Notes under the pieces: generated by a model
The model's database searches: none
What the model was told of the DNA's origin: nothing
What the model saw: only the letters and a program-made list of their open reading frames with translations
Shown here: piece by piece, positions 20,200 to 29,640 of the stretch
How the letters are laid out: each line of letters begins with the position of its first letter
Position numbering within the stretch: the stretch's first letter is position 1
Program-made: the position numbers and the translations under genes
Source: Pomphorhynchus laevis
Taxonomy: Eukaryota; Acanthocephala; Palaeacanthocephala; Echinorhynchida; Pomphorhynchidae
Assembly: GCA_012934845.2 (NCBI GenBank)
Contig: WNNJ02002127.1
Coordinates: 62,001 to 126,000, forward strand
Reading direction: 5' to 3'
DNA length: 64,000 nucleotides

Positions 20200-20845
20200 A
20201 AGTAGTATTATAGTATTTTATTTTGATACAAAGTATAATATTTATTATCCATAAAACGTTTCTGCTTAACAGTTTAAATTTATTTTGTATAATATTTTGC
20301 TGATTTGTATATTGTAAATTTAATATTCTAATAATATTTTGTTTATGTATAATTCTACATTATAAGAAAAAGAAGAAATCCATTAAACTTGCTTGAGAAT
20401 TAACAGAAAAATGGTCGTATCAAAAAACATAGTTTTAGTATTTCTGACAGAAGTTATATTACCGGAAACCAAAGTCCACAGTTTAATAATAACTTGTCAG
20501 CAGAACAGATCAGATCAGATATCTGAGTCTACGTATTTTATACGATATATAAATTAAAAACAAAGAAATAATAAAAAATTATGTTATTTTATATAATTTA
20601 CAACAAGTTAAAATTTAAAATTGAAATTTAAAATAAAAGTTAATTTTTATAAATTGACTAATAAATAACAGACGTTGTATCAGAATAAGGATTATAGGTC
20701 ATCAGGAGGAACTGCTATGCTATCATGTTTCGGGCCTTATACCTAGACCCAGCATAGCAGCGGGGCCAAATACATTTTAATTAAGTAGTTCCTCTAATGA
20801 AATTTCATCATTTTTGTACCTTATTCTAATAGAATTTCTTCGTAT
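20200..20845 (-). repeat. PLE-2 terminal repeat, extended antisense copy
   Basis: This is the most complete version of the longer form. The TTATCCATAAAA block and a 150-bp segment (AAACTTGC...CTGACAGAAGTTATATTACC) are followed by CAGATCAGATCAGAT, the AT-rich middle, and the structured block at 20700-20794. It matches 10105-10515 plus 13186-13560 and shows that those two were once one repeat. Confidence 0.75.
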
Positions 20846-20960
20846 AGATGAAACTTGTGTAGATAGTTCAAAACGTCTCTAGAGCTGCTGGGTTTTTAGG
20901 ATTGAATGCATTAGGATGAAAGGAGATGTTTACAGTGTTTAGAGAAGAGTTAAATATCAT

Positions 20961-21023
20961 AAATGTAGTTAATATATTTATAGATGTAGTTAATAGATTT
21001 ATAAATGTAGTTAATACATTTAA
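20961..21023. repeat. 21-bp tandem repeat, three units
   Basis: Units of the form AAATGTAGTTAATATATTTAT occur three times with a few changes, in sequence between a PLE repeat and a REL fragment. The surrounding short frame is not convincing as a gene. Confidence 0.8.
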
Positions 21024-21113
21024 AAACGGTGTTAGATGCAAGTTCTTCAGCGTTTATTTTTTTGTTTTGTTTTTTTTATTATTATATTTTTATATAAAAC
21101 AAACACTTGAGGG

Positions 21114-21720
21114 GTTCCCGCAAATGGGCCCATGATTATATTAATGTTATTTCAATTGTCATCACCATCACCAGTCCACTCGAGTGTCTCCACTTGGTGA
21201 ACGACTTCCTTTTGGCGTAGTTGTGATTGACCGCGAGCTAGTTGATACTGGTCCACGTGCTCGTTGGTATTTTCGGTTCGATGGTATGTTGACAGTGGTT
21301 CGCGAATTGGTCGTCGTAGACACATCGATGCAGTTTTTGCTACAGCTATCGACAACTTTGCTCTAAGCTGATTTATACACGTGGTATATTCTGTATTAAA
21401 TTTTGATGCCATCTTTCTCGCGATTAATTGTATAATTTTGTTAGCATCTGGCCCGATGCCTCCGCTGGATGTCATCACAAATGGATAGAAACATCCTCTT
21501 TCAATTCTTGACACTCGCTCTTCGTACTTTGCTCGTTTCCTGGATTGATGATATTCAAATCCCGCAGCCGGACCGGAAGCGTATGATGGGGCAAGGCAGT
21601 TATAGACGCATACATCCAAGAGGGATCGCTGCACGTTTCCATATTTCAAACTAATATATGCAATATCTAATCTTGCATCTGATGCACGAGTTGTTGTAGA
21701 ATGCTCAAACTAAACCGCGT
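21114..21720 (-). mobile_element. REL-A type retrotransposon, 3' end only (REL-A4)
   Basis: This is a 5'-truncated copy. The open frame at 21152-21649 codes for the end of the restriction-like nuclease (LLDVCVYNCLAPSYAS) and the C-terminal block FYPFVMTSSGGIG; the ARLDI half lies just upstream, across a short break. The 3' end carries CCCATTTGCGGGAACCCCTC at 21115-21126, the motif shared with the other REL-A copies. Confidence 0.8.
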
Positions 21721-21890
21721 TTCTAACAATTTGCAATTTACGCTAAAGATTTTTCAAATCTTCAGCGTTTAATAATTAAATCAGCTAACTGAGTCTACGT
21801 ATTGTTATATAATTATAAAATAATCAAAATTTAATAATTAAATAATAAAATTAATAATTGTTTTTAGATTTTCTATAATTTAAATCAAGT

Positions 21891-21921
<31 letters not shown>

Positions 21922-22130
21922 ATTTAAAATAAACGTCATTTTTATGAATTGACTAATAAATAACAGACGTTGTATCAGAATAAGAATTAGAGGTCATCAG
22001 GAGGAACTGCTATGCTATCAGGTTTCGGCCCCTAACTCCTCTACCCAACATAGCAGCGGGGCCAAATACATGCTAATGATGTATTTCCTCTGAAATAACT
22101 ATCTAGTATCTTATTCTAATGCAAAGTATA

Positions 22131-23275
22131 TTATTTATTATCCATCCATAAAAATTTGCCACTTAAGAGTTTAAATTTATTCTTTATATTATTGTGTTGA
22201 TTTATATATTTTACTATTTTCTGCTTGATGTTATTTTTATAGTAACCTAGTTTAAAATATGTATCTATTAAATTATTTAAATGATTTTGAAGAAAGCCAA
22301 TATCATTACATATTGTTGCAATTCTTAAAATTTCATTATTTAATGTATTATATTTTATATTATATGGTATGCATGAATGCTCATGCAAAAATATGTTTCT
22401 TGTAAATTTAAATATGTCATCTTTACGATATAAATTAATAGTAGTTTTAGTTAAAGTTAATTTAATGTTCATATCTAGATATACACCTTCGTTATCATTA
22501 ATATTGGTTTTGTTAAGAATAAGGCTTTCTGGATAAATGTGCTCACTAATTGAATAAAAATTATTAGAATTAAATACACATATATCATCAATGTATCGAA
22601 ACATATATTTCATATATTTATATTGTTTAGATTTAGTTTTTACACAGTTATGAACAAATTCATATTCTATAAAGCTTAAAAACAAGTCAGCTATAATTGG
22701 GCTACTATTACCACCCATTGGAACACCTTTTACTTGTCTAAATATAGATGTCCCTACTTTTAAATAATTTTGATTTATCAAAATATTTAAGGATTCTATT
22801 AATTCAATTTTATCCATATATTTATATTTATTTGATGGTTTAATTTTTGTTAGATAGGCGTTATAATTATTATAACATATATATGTATATCTTTTTCCGA
22901 ATATAAGGTTAATTAATTTTACTAACGCTTCTTTAATATCTACTAAATCTAGATTTGTATAAAGCGTACTAAAATCGTATGTATTTATATTTTGAAAATT
23001 TATTCCTTTTGTCTGTTCTAAAAATTCTTTTGTAGAATTAATACTGAAATAGTGTTTTATACCAGTATTAATTTCGATTACCTTGCAATATTTTTTAAAA
23101 TGTGCTTTAATTACTTTAAGTATTTTATTCATATAGACAGAAAGTGGTTTTAATGTACATTTAAACGCACTACATATGAACCTAGGTTTTATTGGATTTT
23201 TTTGTAATTTTGGATTCCAATATAATATAGGTATAGTTTTATTATCTAATTCAACCTTTATACCCTTTCTATCCA
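22131..23275 (-). CDS. PLE-2 reverse transcriptase, 5' truncated
   Basis: About 380 codons are open from ATG 23276-23274 (a longer open frame reaches 23321 by running into LINE tail sequence). Numbered in the longer frame, it has YWNPKLQKNPIKPRF (34-48), motif A TYDFSTLYTNL (114-124, catalytic Asp 116), motif B KGVPMGGNSSPI (198-209) and motif C FRYIDDICVF (241-250). The STLYTN and PMGG forms are characteristic of Penelope RTs, which are related to telomerase. The protein ends about 150 residues after motif C with no GIY-YIG domain. No stop interrupts it. Confidence 0.85.
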
Positions 23276-23284
23276 TTAATACAA

Positions 23285-23345
23285 TAATACAATAATTTAT
23301 TGAGAGTGTAAATGCGTGCAAAATGCACGCTTACATGACCACTAA
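23285..23345 (-). repeat. 3' tail of the CR1/L2-like LINE
   Basis: It contains the conserved tail hairpin GCGTGCA/TGCACGC (23314-23330), followed on the minus strand by ATTTACAC. Upstream is the ATGTAAGC and T-rich segment also found at 26041-26090 and 27134-27170. It abuts the PLE RT, so either a tiny LINE insertion or a template jump put it there. Confidence 0.7.
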
Positions 23346-24003
23346 CAAACAAAAAAAAGAACATCAAAAGTCAGATAAAACTATCTTGTATCTTATTCTA
23401 ATACAAAGTATATTATTTATTATCCATGTTTATTAATGTGTACAGATTACATTGAATCAAATCAGCTAACTGAGTCTACGTATTTAATATAATTATAAAC
23501 TAAACAAAACATAATAATGCTGAATCAAAATTTAATAATTAAATTTAAAAAATTAATAATTGTTATAAGATTTTCTATAATTTAAATCAAGTTAAAATAA
23601 AAAATTGAAATTTAAAAGAAAAGTCAATTTTATGAATTGACTAATAAAAAATAACAGACGTTGTATCAGAATAAGAATTAGAGGTCATCAGGAGAAACTG
23701 CTATGCTATCAGGTTTCGGCCCTAACTCCTCTACCCAACATAGCAGCGGTGCCAAATACATGCTAATGATGTATTTCCTCTATGAATATTTTTTTATTAT
23801 GTATTTCCTCTAGTATCTTATTCTAATGCAAAGTATATTATTTATTATCCATCCATAAAAATTTGCCACTTAAGAGTTTAAATTTATTCTTTATATTATT
23901 GTGTTGATTTATATATTTTACTATTTTCTGCTTGATATTATTTTTATAGTAACCTAGTTTAAAATATGTATCTATTAAATTATTTAAATGATTTTGAAGA
24001 AAT

Positions 24004-24490
24004 ACAATATTGATACAACTGGTGAATCTGCATTAATCTGAATTAATTGTTTCAACTTTTATTTACAACACGAACAGGAAAAGGACTAAAACATGTTATG
24101 TCTTTTTAAAAACTTCTTTGGGAAGCTTAAACCGGAAGGCGCCTACTACAGACGCTTAGCCTCCTGTAGCTACACAACTTCGACTGTATCAGACCCTTAG
24201 TAGACTTCTAAAAGGAAATTGCTAAGCGCACGATCCTGTACATTAGCAGTCTTACATCTGGTACGGTTTGCAAACAATGGCTTCGCAGGACAACACGTAT
24301 GCTGTTACTCAGTCCGTCATCAGTGTACAAGCACCACACGCTCGTTCAACAGTAATAAAAGCGCGAGCTTAATGCTCCAGCTCGTATACTATAAAATATT
24401 CGCGTCAATGCACAGTTGTTGTGCACTATGATATATGAATACAACAACTGATGAGGACTCGTGGGGCACACCTGTTATAGGGTAGAGCGG
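24004..24490. other. Unassigned segment with promoter-like and inverted-repeat features
   Basis: GC is higher than in the neighbours. It contains ACTATAAAATATTCGCG at about 24389 (TATA-like) and a 10-bp inverted pair CAGTTGTTGT/ACAACAACTG at about 24413-24452, followed by CTGATGAGGACTCG. It could be a terminal or 5' region of the PLE that follows at 24500, or an unrelated repeat. No coding sense is recognised. Confidence 0.4.
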
Positions 24491-24499
24491 ACGTGCTCC

Positions 24500-25270
24500 A
24501 GGATCATCGTAAAAAATTGCTCAGGATACAGAAGTATCTCCACCACCAATCGATTTTTTACGACGATAATCCTGATGCACGTCAAGTTAATTCTATTACA
24601 GGGCTAAATTTTCTCCTATTTTATATCTCCCCATTTTCTCCTATGTTATGTCTTGCTGCTTACATAGTACTATGTAAACCTTTTATTCGTGATCAACGTC
24701 TAGTAGTATACGCTAGATTACAGTGGATATAACTTCACTATACACTAATGTTCCGCTTGACTATTAACATAGTTGCTGATTTACTGGAACGGAACTCAGG
24801 TGATGATTTGTTACTTCGTAAGAAAGATTGGATGAAAATGTTACTGATATGCACATGTGGGTCAATTTTGTGTTTAAGAACGAAATGTGGGATTAAATCG
24901 ATGCTCTTGTCACGGGAAATCATCTTGCATCGGATTTGGCATAACTATAAATGAGAAGATTCGAAAATGATTTTGTATGTTAAAAGGAGATGGTTGTAAA
25001 CCGGCTCAGATATGTTGATGATGTGTTTCTTGTATGCCGAAACGATCTTACCTGTGCTCTCTCGGATGTTCTTAACTCTAAGGATGCATGTATTCAATGG
25101 TGTATCTCCAGTGAAAGTAACAGAATTTTCATTTTTGGATGTCTTTGTTGAGCGTGAAGCAATGTCATTGCCTAAGACCAATCTCTATAAAAAATGGGTA
25201 CTGTACCAGATATCGCGTCTTAGTCGTCTAACGATCCTGTAAAGTGGTTTATATCGGTTGCTGTTTCCCA
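24500..25270 (+). mobile_element. Penelope-like RT remnant of another family (PLE-3)
   Basis: Decayed coding sense on the plus strand includes TSLYTNVPL (motif A) at about 24730-24757, LLERNSGDDLLLRKKDWMKMLL, then RYVDDVFLV (motif C) at about 25006-25032, and a thumb-like NLYKK. The motif A wording TSLYTNVP differs from the STLYTN of PLE-2, so it is a different family. Many stops and frame changes make it an old copy. Confidence 0.7.
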
Positions 25271-25379
25271 CTTTTGACGTGATAAACTTATATGTTCCTT
25301 CTGTGATTTGTATTATTATTGGAAAAATGCTTTTACTCATAGTTTGAAAGAGAGCGGTTTTCCAAGAGAATGATTTTCT

Positions 25380-26100
25380 TCTATCTACAAACGTCTTTCC
25401 AATCTCCATCTCGTTCAAAACCGCGACAAGTCCAAAATAATGTGGATCCTCTCCCGTAAATCAAACATATATCCTGCCACTGTATCTTTTGCCCCATCAA
25501 TCATCCCCATAGTACACAACCTCACTTTCTTAGGCTTTCATTTCGATGATCACCTTTCCCTTAAAACCGTTCATCCGTGACAAGGTTCTCTCGTCTAACT
25601 TAATTCTCCGTGACATCCGCCGTATCCGCCCCATCATCGACATCCGTTCTTGTATATCTCTTTCATCGCTTCTCTTCCCTAAAATCGATTACTGCCTTAG
25701 GCTTTTCACAAATTCTCCAAAATCCATCATCCTACCCCTACAACGCATCATAAACTCCGCGGTTCGAATGCTCCTATGTCTCCGTGCTTTGACCACACAT
25801 CCAGATATCTTGTCCAACTCTCCTGGCCCACCATCCACATCCGCATCAAACTCCGCCTTCTTCTCGTAACTTTTCGTCTCATCGCTGTCGGCTCCCCATC
25901 GTTCATCAACCTTCCTTTCTTAGACGACACTCGCCCTACCTCGCTATCGCTGCGTTCCCGTCATACCCCCTTACTTCACTTTCACGATGTGAACGTGAAG
26001 CTCCTCCGTTCACACCGTCTCGACATATGATTTACATTTTTGTTTTGTTGTGATCATGTAAGCGTGCGCTGGCACGCATTTGCCACGTTAAAATAAATCA
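25380..26100 (+). mobile_element. CR1/L2-like LINE, 3' fragment
   Basis: It aligns with the 3' third of the LINE at 27125-29640, on the opposite strand. Coding sense runs from SKIMWILS through LKPFIRDKVLSSNLILRDIR (25546-25869) to the C-terminus. The tail has a hairpin GCGTGC/GCACGC (26062-26077), then TTTGCCAC and AAATAAAT. It is broken by several frame changes. Confidence 0.8.
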
Positions 26101-26129
26101 TTTTTTAAGATGGGCGATAGAAAAAGCCC

Positions 26130-27080
26130 TTTATACATGCATACCATATAATATAATATTTATTCATGCATACCATATAATATAAAATATAATACATTAA
26201 ATAATGAAATTTTAAGAATTGCAACAATATGTAATGATATTGGCTTTCTTCAAAATCATTTAAATAATTTAATAGATACATATTTTAAACTAGGTTACTA
26301 TAAAAATAACATCAAGCAGAAAATAGTAAAATATATAAATCAACACAATAATATAAAGAATAAATTTAAACTCGTGGCAAATTTTTATGGATGGATAATA
26401 AATAATATACTTTGTATTAGAATAAGATACTAGATGGTTTTATCAGACGAAATACATCATTAGCACGTATTTGGCCCCGCTGATATGTTGGGTAGAGGAG
26501 TTAGGGGCCGAAACCTGATAGCATAGCAGTTCCTCCTGATGACCTCTTATTCTTATTCTGATACAACGTCTGTTATTAATTAGTCAATTCATAAAAATGA
26601 CGTTTATTTTAAATTTCATTTTTTTTAACTTGATTTAAATTATAGAAAATCTAAAAACAATTATTAATTTTATTATTTAATTATTAAATTTTGATTTAGC
26701 ATTAATATGTTTTGTTTATTTTATAATTATATTAAATACGTAGACTCAGTTAGCTGATTTAATAGTTCAGCCATATTAAGAAACCGCATAGTTGGTCCTC
26801 AGAAAAGGGTGAATTATAAATATAATTTTATATCTGTTACATAAATAACAGATAAAATTCTCGTTTATCAATTTTATTTCTAATGATGTGATGAATGGCA
26901 ATACGAATGAAGTTTGCATTGTTATAGAAAATTGCCTAATATGCATAACTTATTAAAGCCTAAACCTTTATCTAGTAGAAATTCAATTGTTTATAAAATA
27001 CCTTGCTTGGATTGTGATTGTGTTTATATTGGCCAGACTGAACAATGTTTATCAAACATTAAATTATCAATTTAATGTTT
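26130..27080 (+). mobile_element. PLE-2 copy: RT end, terminal repeat, then a GIY-YIG stretch
   Basis: The C-terminal RT coding end (26190-26395) runs into a terminal repeat (26395-26762, structured block 26443-26544). Downstream, in the same orientation, is a GIY-YIG fragment with IVYKIPCLDCDCVYIGQT (26986-27039). Because the repeat is followed by GIY-YIG, the next unit would begin with that domain, the order known for Naiad-type PLEs. The GIY-YIG sequence is cut by a perfect 12-bp hairpin at 27054-27080. Confidence 0.7.
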
Positions 27081-27196
27081 ATTTAATCAAACAACACGTC
27101 TATAATAATACAAATTTATTTAATGTGGCAAATGCGTACAAGCTGTACGCTTACAAGTCCACAAACAAAAATGAAAAAGTCAATCAGATACATTGT

Positions 27197-29137
27197 TTAT
27201 ATTGGATCGGATTTGTCGTTTGAAGCAAGGCAGGGAAGTTGATTGGCGTATATGAGTGAGCAGCTGGTTCCACGATAGAGGAGCAGCCACCAGGAAGGAG
27301 CGGAGTCCAAAGGAGGTAGAGTAGTTTGGGACATGTAAAAGAAGGGAATTACAGGAACGCAATGGACGGTAAACAGGACGAGAATTATCAAGAAAAGGAA
27401 GGTTGAGAAATGAGGGGTATGAAAAATTACAAGGCGGAAAGCAACGATAAGAAGACGAATTTGAACACGACTATAAATGGCAGGCCAATCAAGAGAAACA
27501 AGATGATGGGATGTATGATCAAAACGACGAAGACGGAGGAGAATTCGGACGGCTGCGTTGACGATGCGTTGTAGGGGAAGAAGAGCGGATTTATGTGAGT
27601 TGGAAAATATACTAAGACAATAATCGAGTCTAGAAAAAAAAGCAGAGAAGATATGAGTCATACAAGAAGGGAAATCGATCAATCTACGAACTTGACGGAG
27701 GTTGCGGAGTATCAAGGTAGATGAGCGTACTTTATCTCTAACGAAAGGTTTAAGTGAAAGTCGGTTGTCAAAATGGAAGCATAGGAAAACGAGATTATCA
27801 ACGATAGGAAGAATTGTAGAATTTAATGATACAAAGGGAGGTTCAAAGCCGAGGCGTCGAGGTAGGATCCACATAATTTTGGATTTATCAGGATTCAGAG
27901 AAAGGCGAAGGGAAGAAAGATGATTAGAAATTGAGACAAGACAGTCGAAAGCAGAAACACTAAGATCGTGAATACGATAAACAGGTGCATGAGCATAGAT
28001 GATAATGTCATCTGCATATTGCATAACATGGAAGTTAAATTCATGAGAAATCGAAGACAAATCACCAAGAAGAAGAGAGAAAAGCATAGGGCCTAAAACG
28101 GAGCCTTGTGGACACCGGACGGAATGGACGAAGGATGGGAGAGAAGAGTTAGAATATACGCGAAATGTACGGTTTGATAGATATGAAGAAAACCATGATA
28201 CAGTGGGTAAAGAGAAGCCATAATCATGACGAAGGCGATGGAGAAGAATCGAGTGATCGACGATGTCAAAAGCAGACGATAGATCAAGAGAAACTATGAC
28301 ACTACATAATTTATGATCGCGCGATATGAGTAAGTCGTTATAAACTTTAAGACATGCAATTTCGGTAGAGTAATTAGAGCGAAAAGCGGCTTGGAAGGGA
28401 GGAAATAAGTTAGAGGAATAGAGATATGTATTAACTTGCTTAAGAACGAGACGCTCAAGGAGTTTAGAGAGGGTTGGGAGAAGTGAGATTGGACGGTACG
28501 AAGATGGTAGTGAAGAGTCGAGAGATTGCTTTTTGATGATAGGACGAACAGTGGCGCATTTCCAGATGGAAGGAAATGTACAGCTACGGATGGACGAGTT
28601 GAACAATGTGGTTAGGAAGGGTAAGATAGAGGAGCAGATATTTTTAAGCAAGTGAGTGGGAATTGGGTCAGAAGGAGAGGTTTTATTAAGTAATGACAGC
28701 AGAACCGAAGCAACTTCATCAGACGAAACGGGAAGGAGGTGGAATAGTTCTGGGAGGGAAGTATATAAAGATAAGAGTGGGTACAAGGGGGCTATGGGTA
28801 GTAGGGAAAGTAAATTAGACAGCTTAGTTTGTCGATAAGAAGAAAATTCATCAGGATTTATATTACAAGGGGTAGATGATCGTGAAAGAATTGAGTTTAA
28901 GATTTTCCAATGAGATTTAGAGTTGGAAGATGACTCGAGTTGATTTCGCCAAAAGAGAGTACGTTTAGTACGTTTAAGAATGTGATATGAACGGCGTTGA
29001 GAAAAGTAGGAATCACGAAGATTTGGAGGGAGTGAGTTGGGAGAACGTTTAAGAAAGCGTTTATACATACGAAAAGAGCGACGGAGTCGACGCTTAGAAA
29101 GACTACAGTCAGAATCGAACCAGGGAGCATGGCGCAA
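27197..29137 (-). CDS. CR1/L2-like LINE reverse transcriptase
   Basis: 646 codons counted from ATG; the coding sense extends upstream to about 29290. RT motifs: YRPISLLPTLSKLLERLV (214-231), motif A SLDLSSAFDIVDHSIL (283-298, catalytic Asp 285), motif B PQGSVLGPMLFSLLL (343-357), and motif C QYADDIII (373-380). PQGSVLGP and AFDIVDH are typical of the CR1/L2/Rex1 group. The C-terminal region (LPLQRIVNAAVRILLRLRRF) is typical of this group. It makes cDNA from LINE RNA at a nicked target. Confidence 0.85.
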   Translation of the reverse strand: MRHAPWFDSDCSLSKRRLRRSFRMYKRFLKRSPNSLPPNLRDSYFSQRRSYHILKRTKRTLFWRNQLESSSNSKSHWKILNSILSRSSTPCNINPDEFSSYRQTKLSNLLSLLPIAPLYPLLSLYTSLPELFHLLPVSSDEVASVLLSLLNKTSPSDPIPTHLLKNICSSILPFLTTLFNSSIRSCTFPSIWKCATVRPIIKKQSLDSSLPSSYRPISLLPTLSKLLERLVLKQVNTYLYSSNLFPPFQAAFRSNYSTEIACLKVYNDLLISRDHKLCSVIVSLDLSSAFDIVDHSILLHRLRHDYGFSLPTVSWFSSYLSNRTFRVYSNSSLPSFVHSVRCPQGSVLGPMLFSLLLGDLSSISHEFNFHVMQYADDIIIYAHAPVYRIHDLSVSAFDCLVSISNHLSSLRLSLNPDKSKIMWILPRRLGFEPPFVSLNSTILPIVDNLVFLCFHFDNRLSLKPFVRDKVRSSTLILRNLRQVRRLIDFPSCMTHIFSAFFSRLDYCLSIFSNSHKSALLPLQRIVNAAVRILLRLRRFDHTSHHLVSLDWPAIYSRVQIRLLIVAFRLVIFHTPHFSTFLFLIILVLFTVHCVPVIPFFYMSQTTLPPLDSAPSWWLLLYRGTSCSLIYANQLPCLASNDKSDPI

Positions 29138-29302
29138 GCGCTGGGAACGTCGAAGTCGACTAGGCTGAAGGTTATTGAGGATTGACGTAAGTTCAGAATT
29201 AAATAGAATGCAGAGATCATCGGGAGAGAGATAGTTAATAGGAAGTAAAAAGAGTGAAGAATTGAGTAAGGCTGTGCAGAGAATAGGGATATCGAGAAGC
29301 TT

Positions 29303-29623
29303 TTAGGGTCGACTTGGTGTAGATAATGGTAAAGGCGGAGAAGGAGGATGGGGACGAGTAAGAGTAAGAGTGACAAGGAAATGATCGGACAAACCAGGAT
29401 CAGTAATTGACAAGGAGGTATAGTCATTGAAGCAGTTAGGAACAGCAATGATGTCGAGAGCACCGCCGAGAATATGAGTTGGGCTTGTTGAAAGTAATTT
29501 ATAGTTAAAATCAGAAAAAAGATTAGTTAAAGTGATAGAGTCAGAGTCAGACGGGCGATCAAGACGAATGTTAAAGTCACCGAGAACAAAAGAAGGAGTA
29601 TAAAACAATGAACAGTGAGACAT
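29303..29623 (-). pseudogene. CR1/L2-like LINE, C-terminal part of APE endonuclease
   Basis: Contains VLGDFNIRLDRPSDSDS (the GDFN motif of AP-type endonucleases), GGALDIIAVP and the catalytic-end motif DPGLSDHFLV (SDH). The N-terminal half is missing, so the copy is truncated here. A frame change follows before the RT frame. Confidence 0.8.
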
Positions 29624-29640
29624 TAGATCTGAAAGGTCGT

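Larger units (their letters stand above)
21776..24003 (-). mobile_element. PLE-2 with direct terminal repeats, RT frame open (best copy)
   Basis: Reading on the minus strand: the 3' end of an upstream RT copy (24003-23860), a terminal repeat (about 23860-23380), a 60-bp LINE tail (23345-23285), an RT frame (23275-22131), and a second terminal repeat (22130-21776). The two terminal repeats and their adjoining RT ends are nearly identical. Direct repeats of this kind (pseudo-LTRs) are typical of PLEs and reflect tandem insertion. The element is 5' truncated, because the RT begins after the DKx motif. Few breaks and closely similar repeats suggest a rather young copy. Confidence 0.8.
27125..29640 (-). 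mobile_element. CR1/L2-like LINE, 5' truncated, RT intact
   Basis: On the minus strand it has the C-terminal part of an APE-type endonuclease (29623-29303), a linker, a full RT and C-terminal domain (about 29290-27197), and a 3' tail with the hairpin GCGTACA/TGTACGC (27134-27150), TTTGCCAC and AAATAAAT. One frame change near 29300 separates endonuclease and RT; the RT part has no stop. Fragments of the same family are at 23285, 25380, 39002 and 48405. Its 5' end abuts the ubiquilin copy at about 29641. Confidence 0.85.

Noticed and set aside
20926-21135. 69-codon frame with repeated NVVN motif
   Set aside because: The peptide repeat simply reflects the 21-bp tandem repeat, and the end is the REL-A4 3' UTR.
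21994-22091. Standard type I hammerhead in the PLE-2 repeat
   Set aside because: GAAAC and CTGATGA are both present but in reversed order, and no NUH cleavage site with suitable stems can be drawn. Kept only as an unclassified structured motif.
24425-24480. Possible hammerhead ribozyme (CTGATGAGGACTCGTGGGG)
   Set aside because: CTGATGA is followed by a plausible half-stem, but there is no GAAA and no stem I partner. It could only be a decayed one.
28897-29463. 188-codon frame on the minus strand rich in Leu, Ile and Ser
   Set aside because: It overlaps the LINE endonuclease-RT region in another frame; the real coding sense is the RT frame (SPDDLCILFNSELTSIL and onward).
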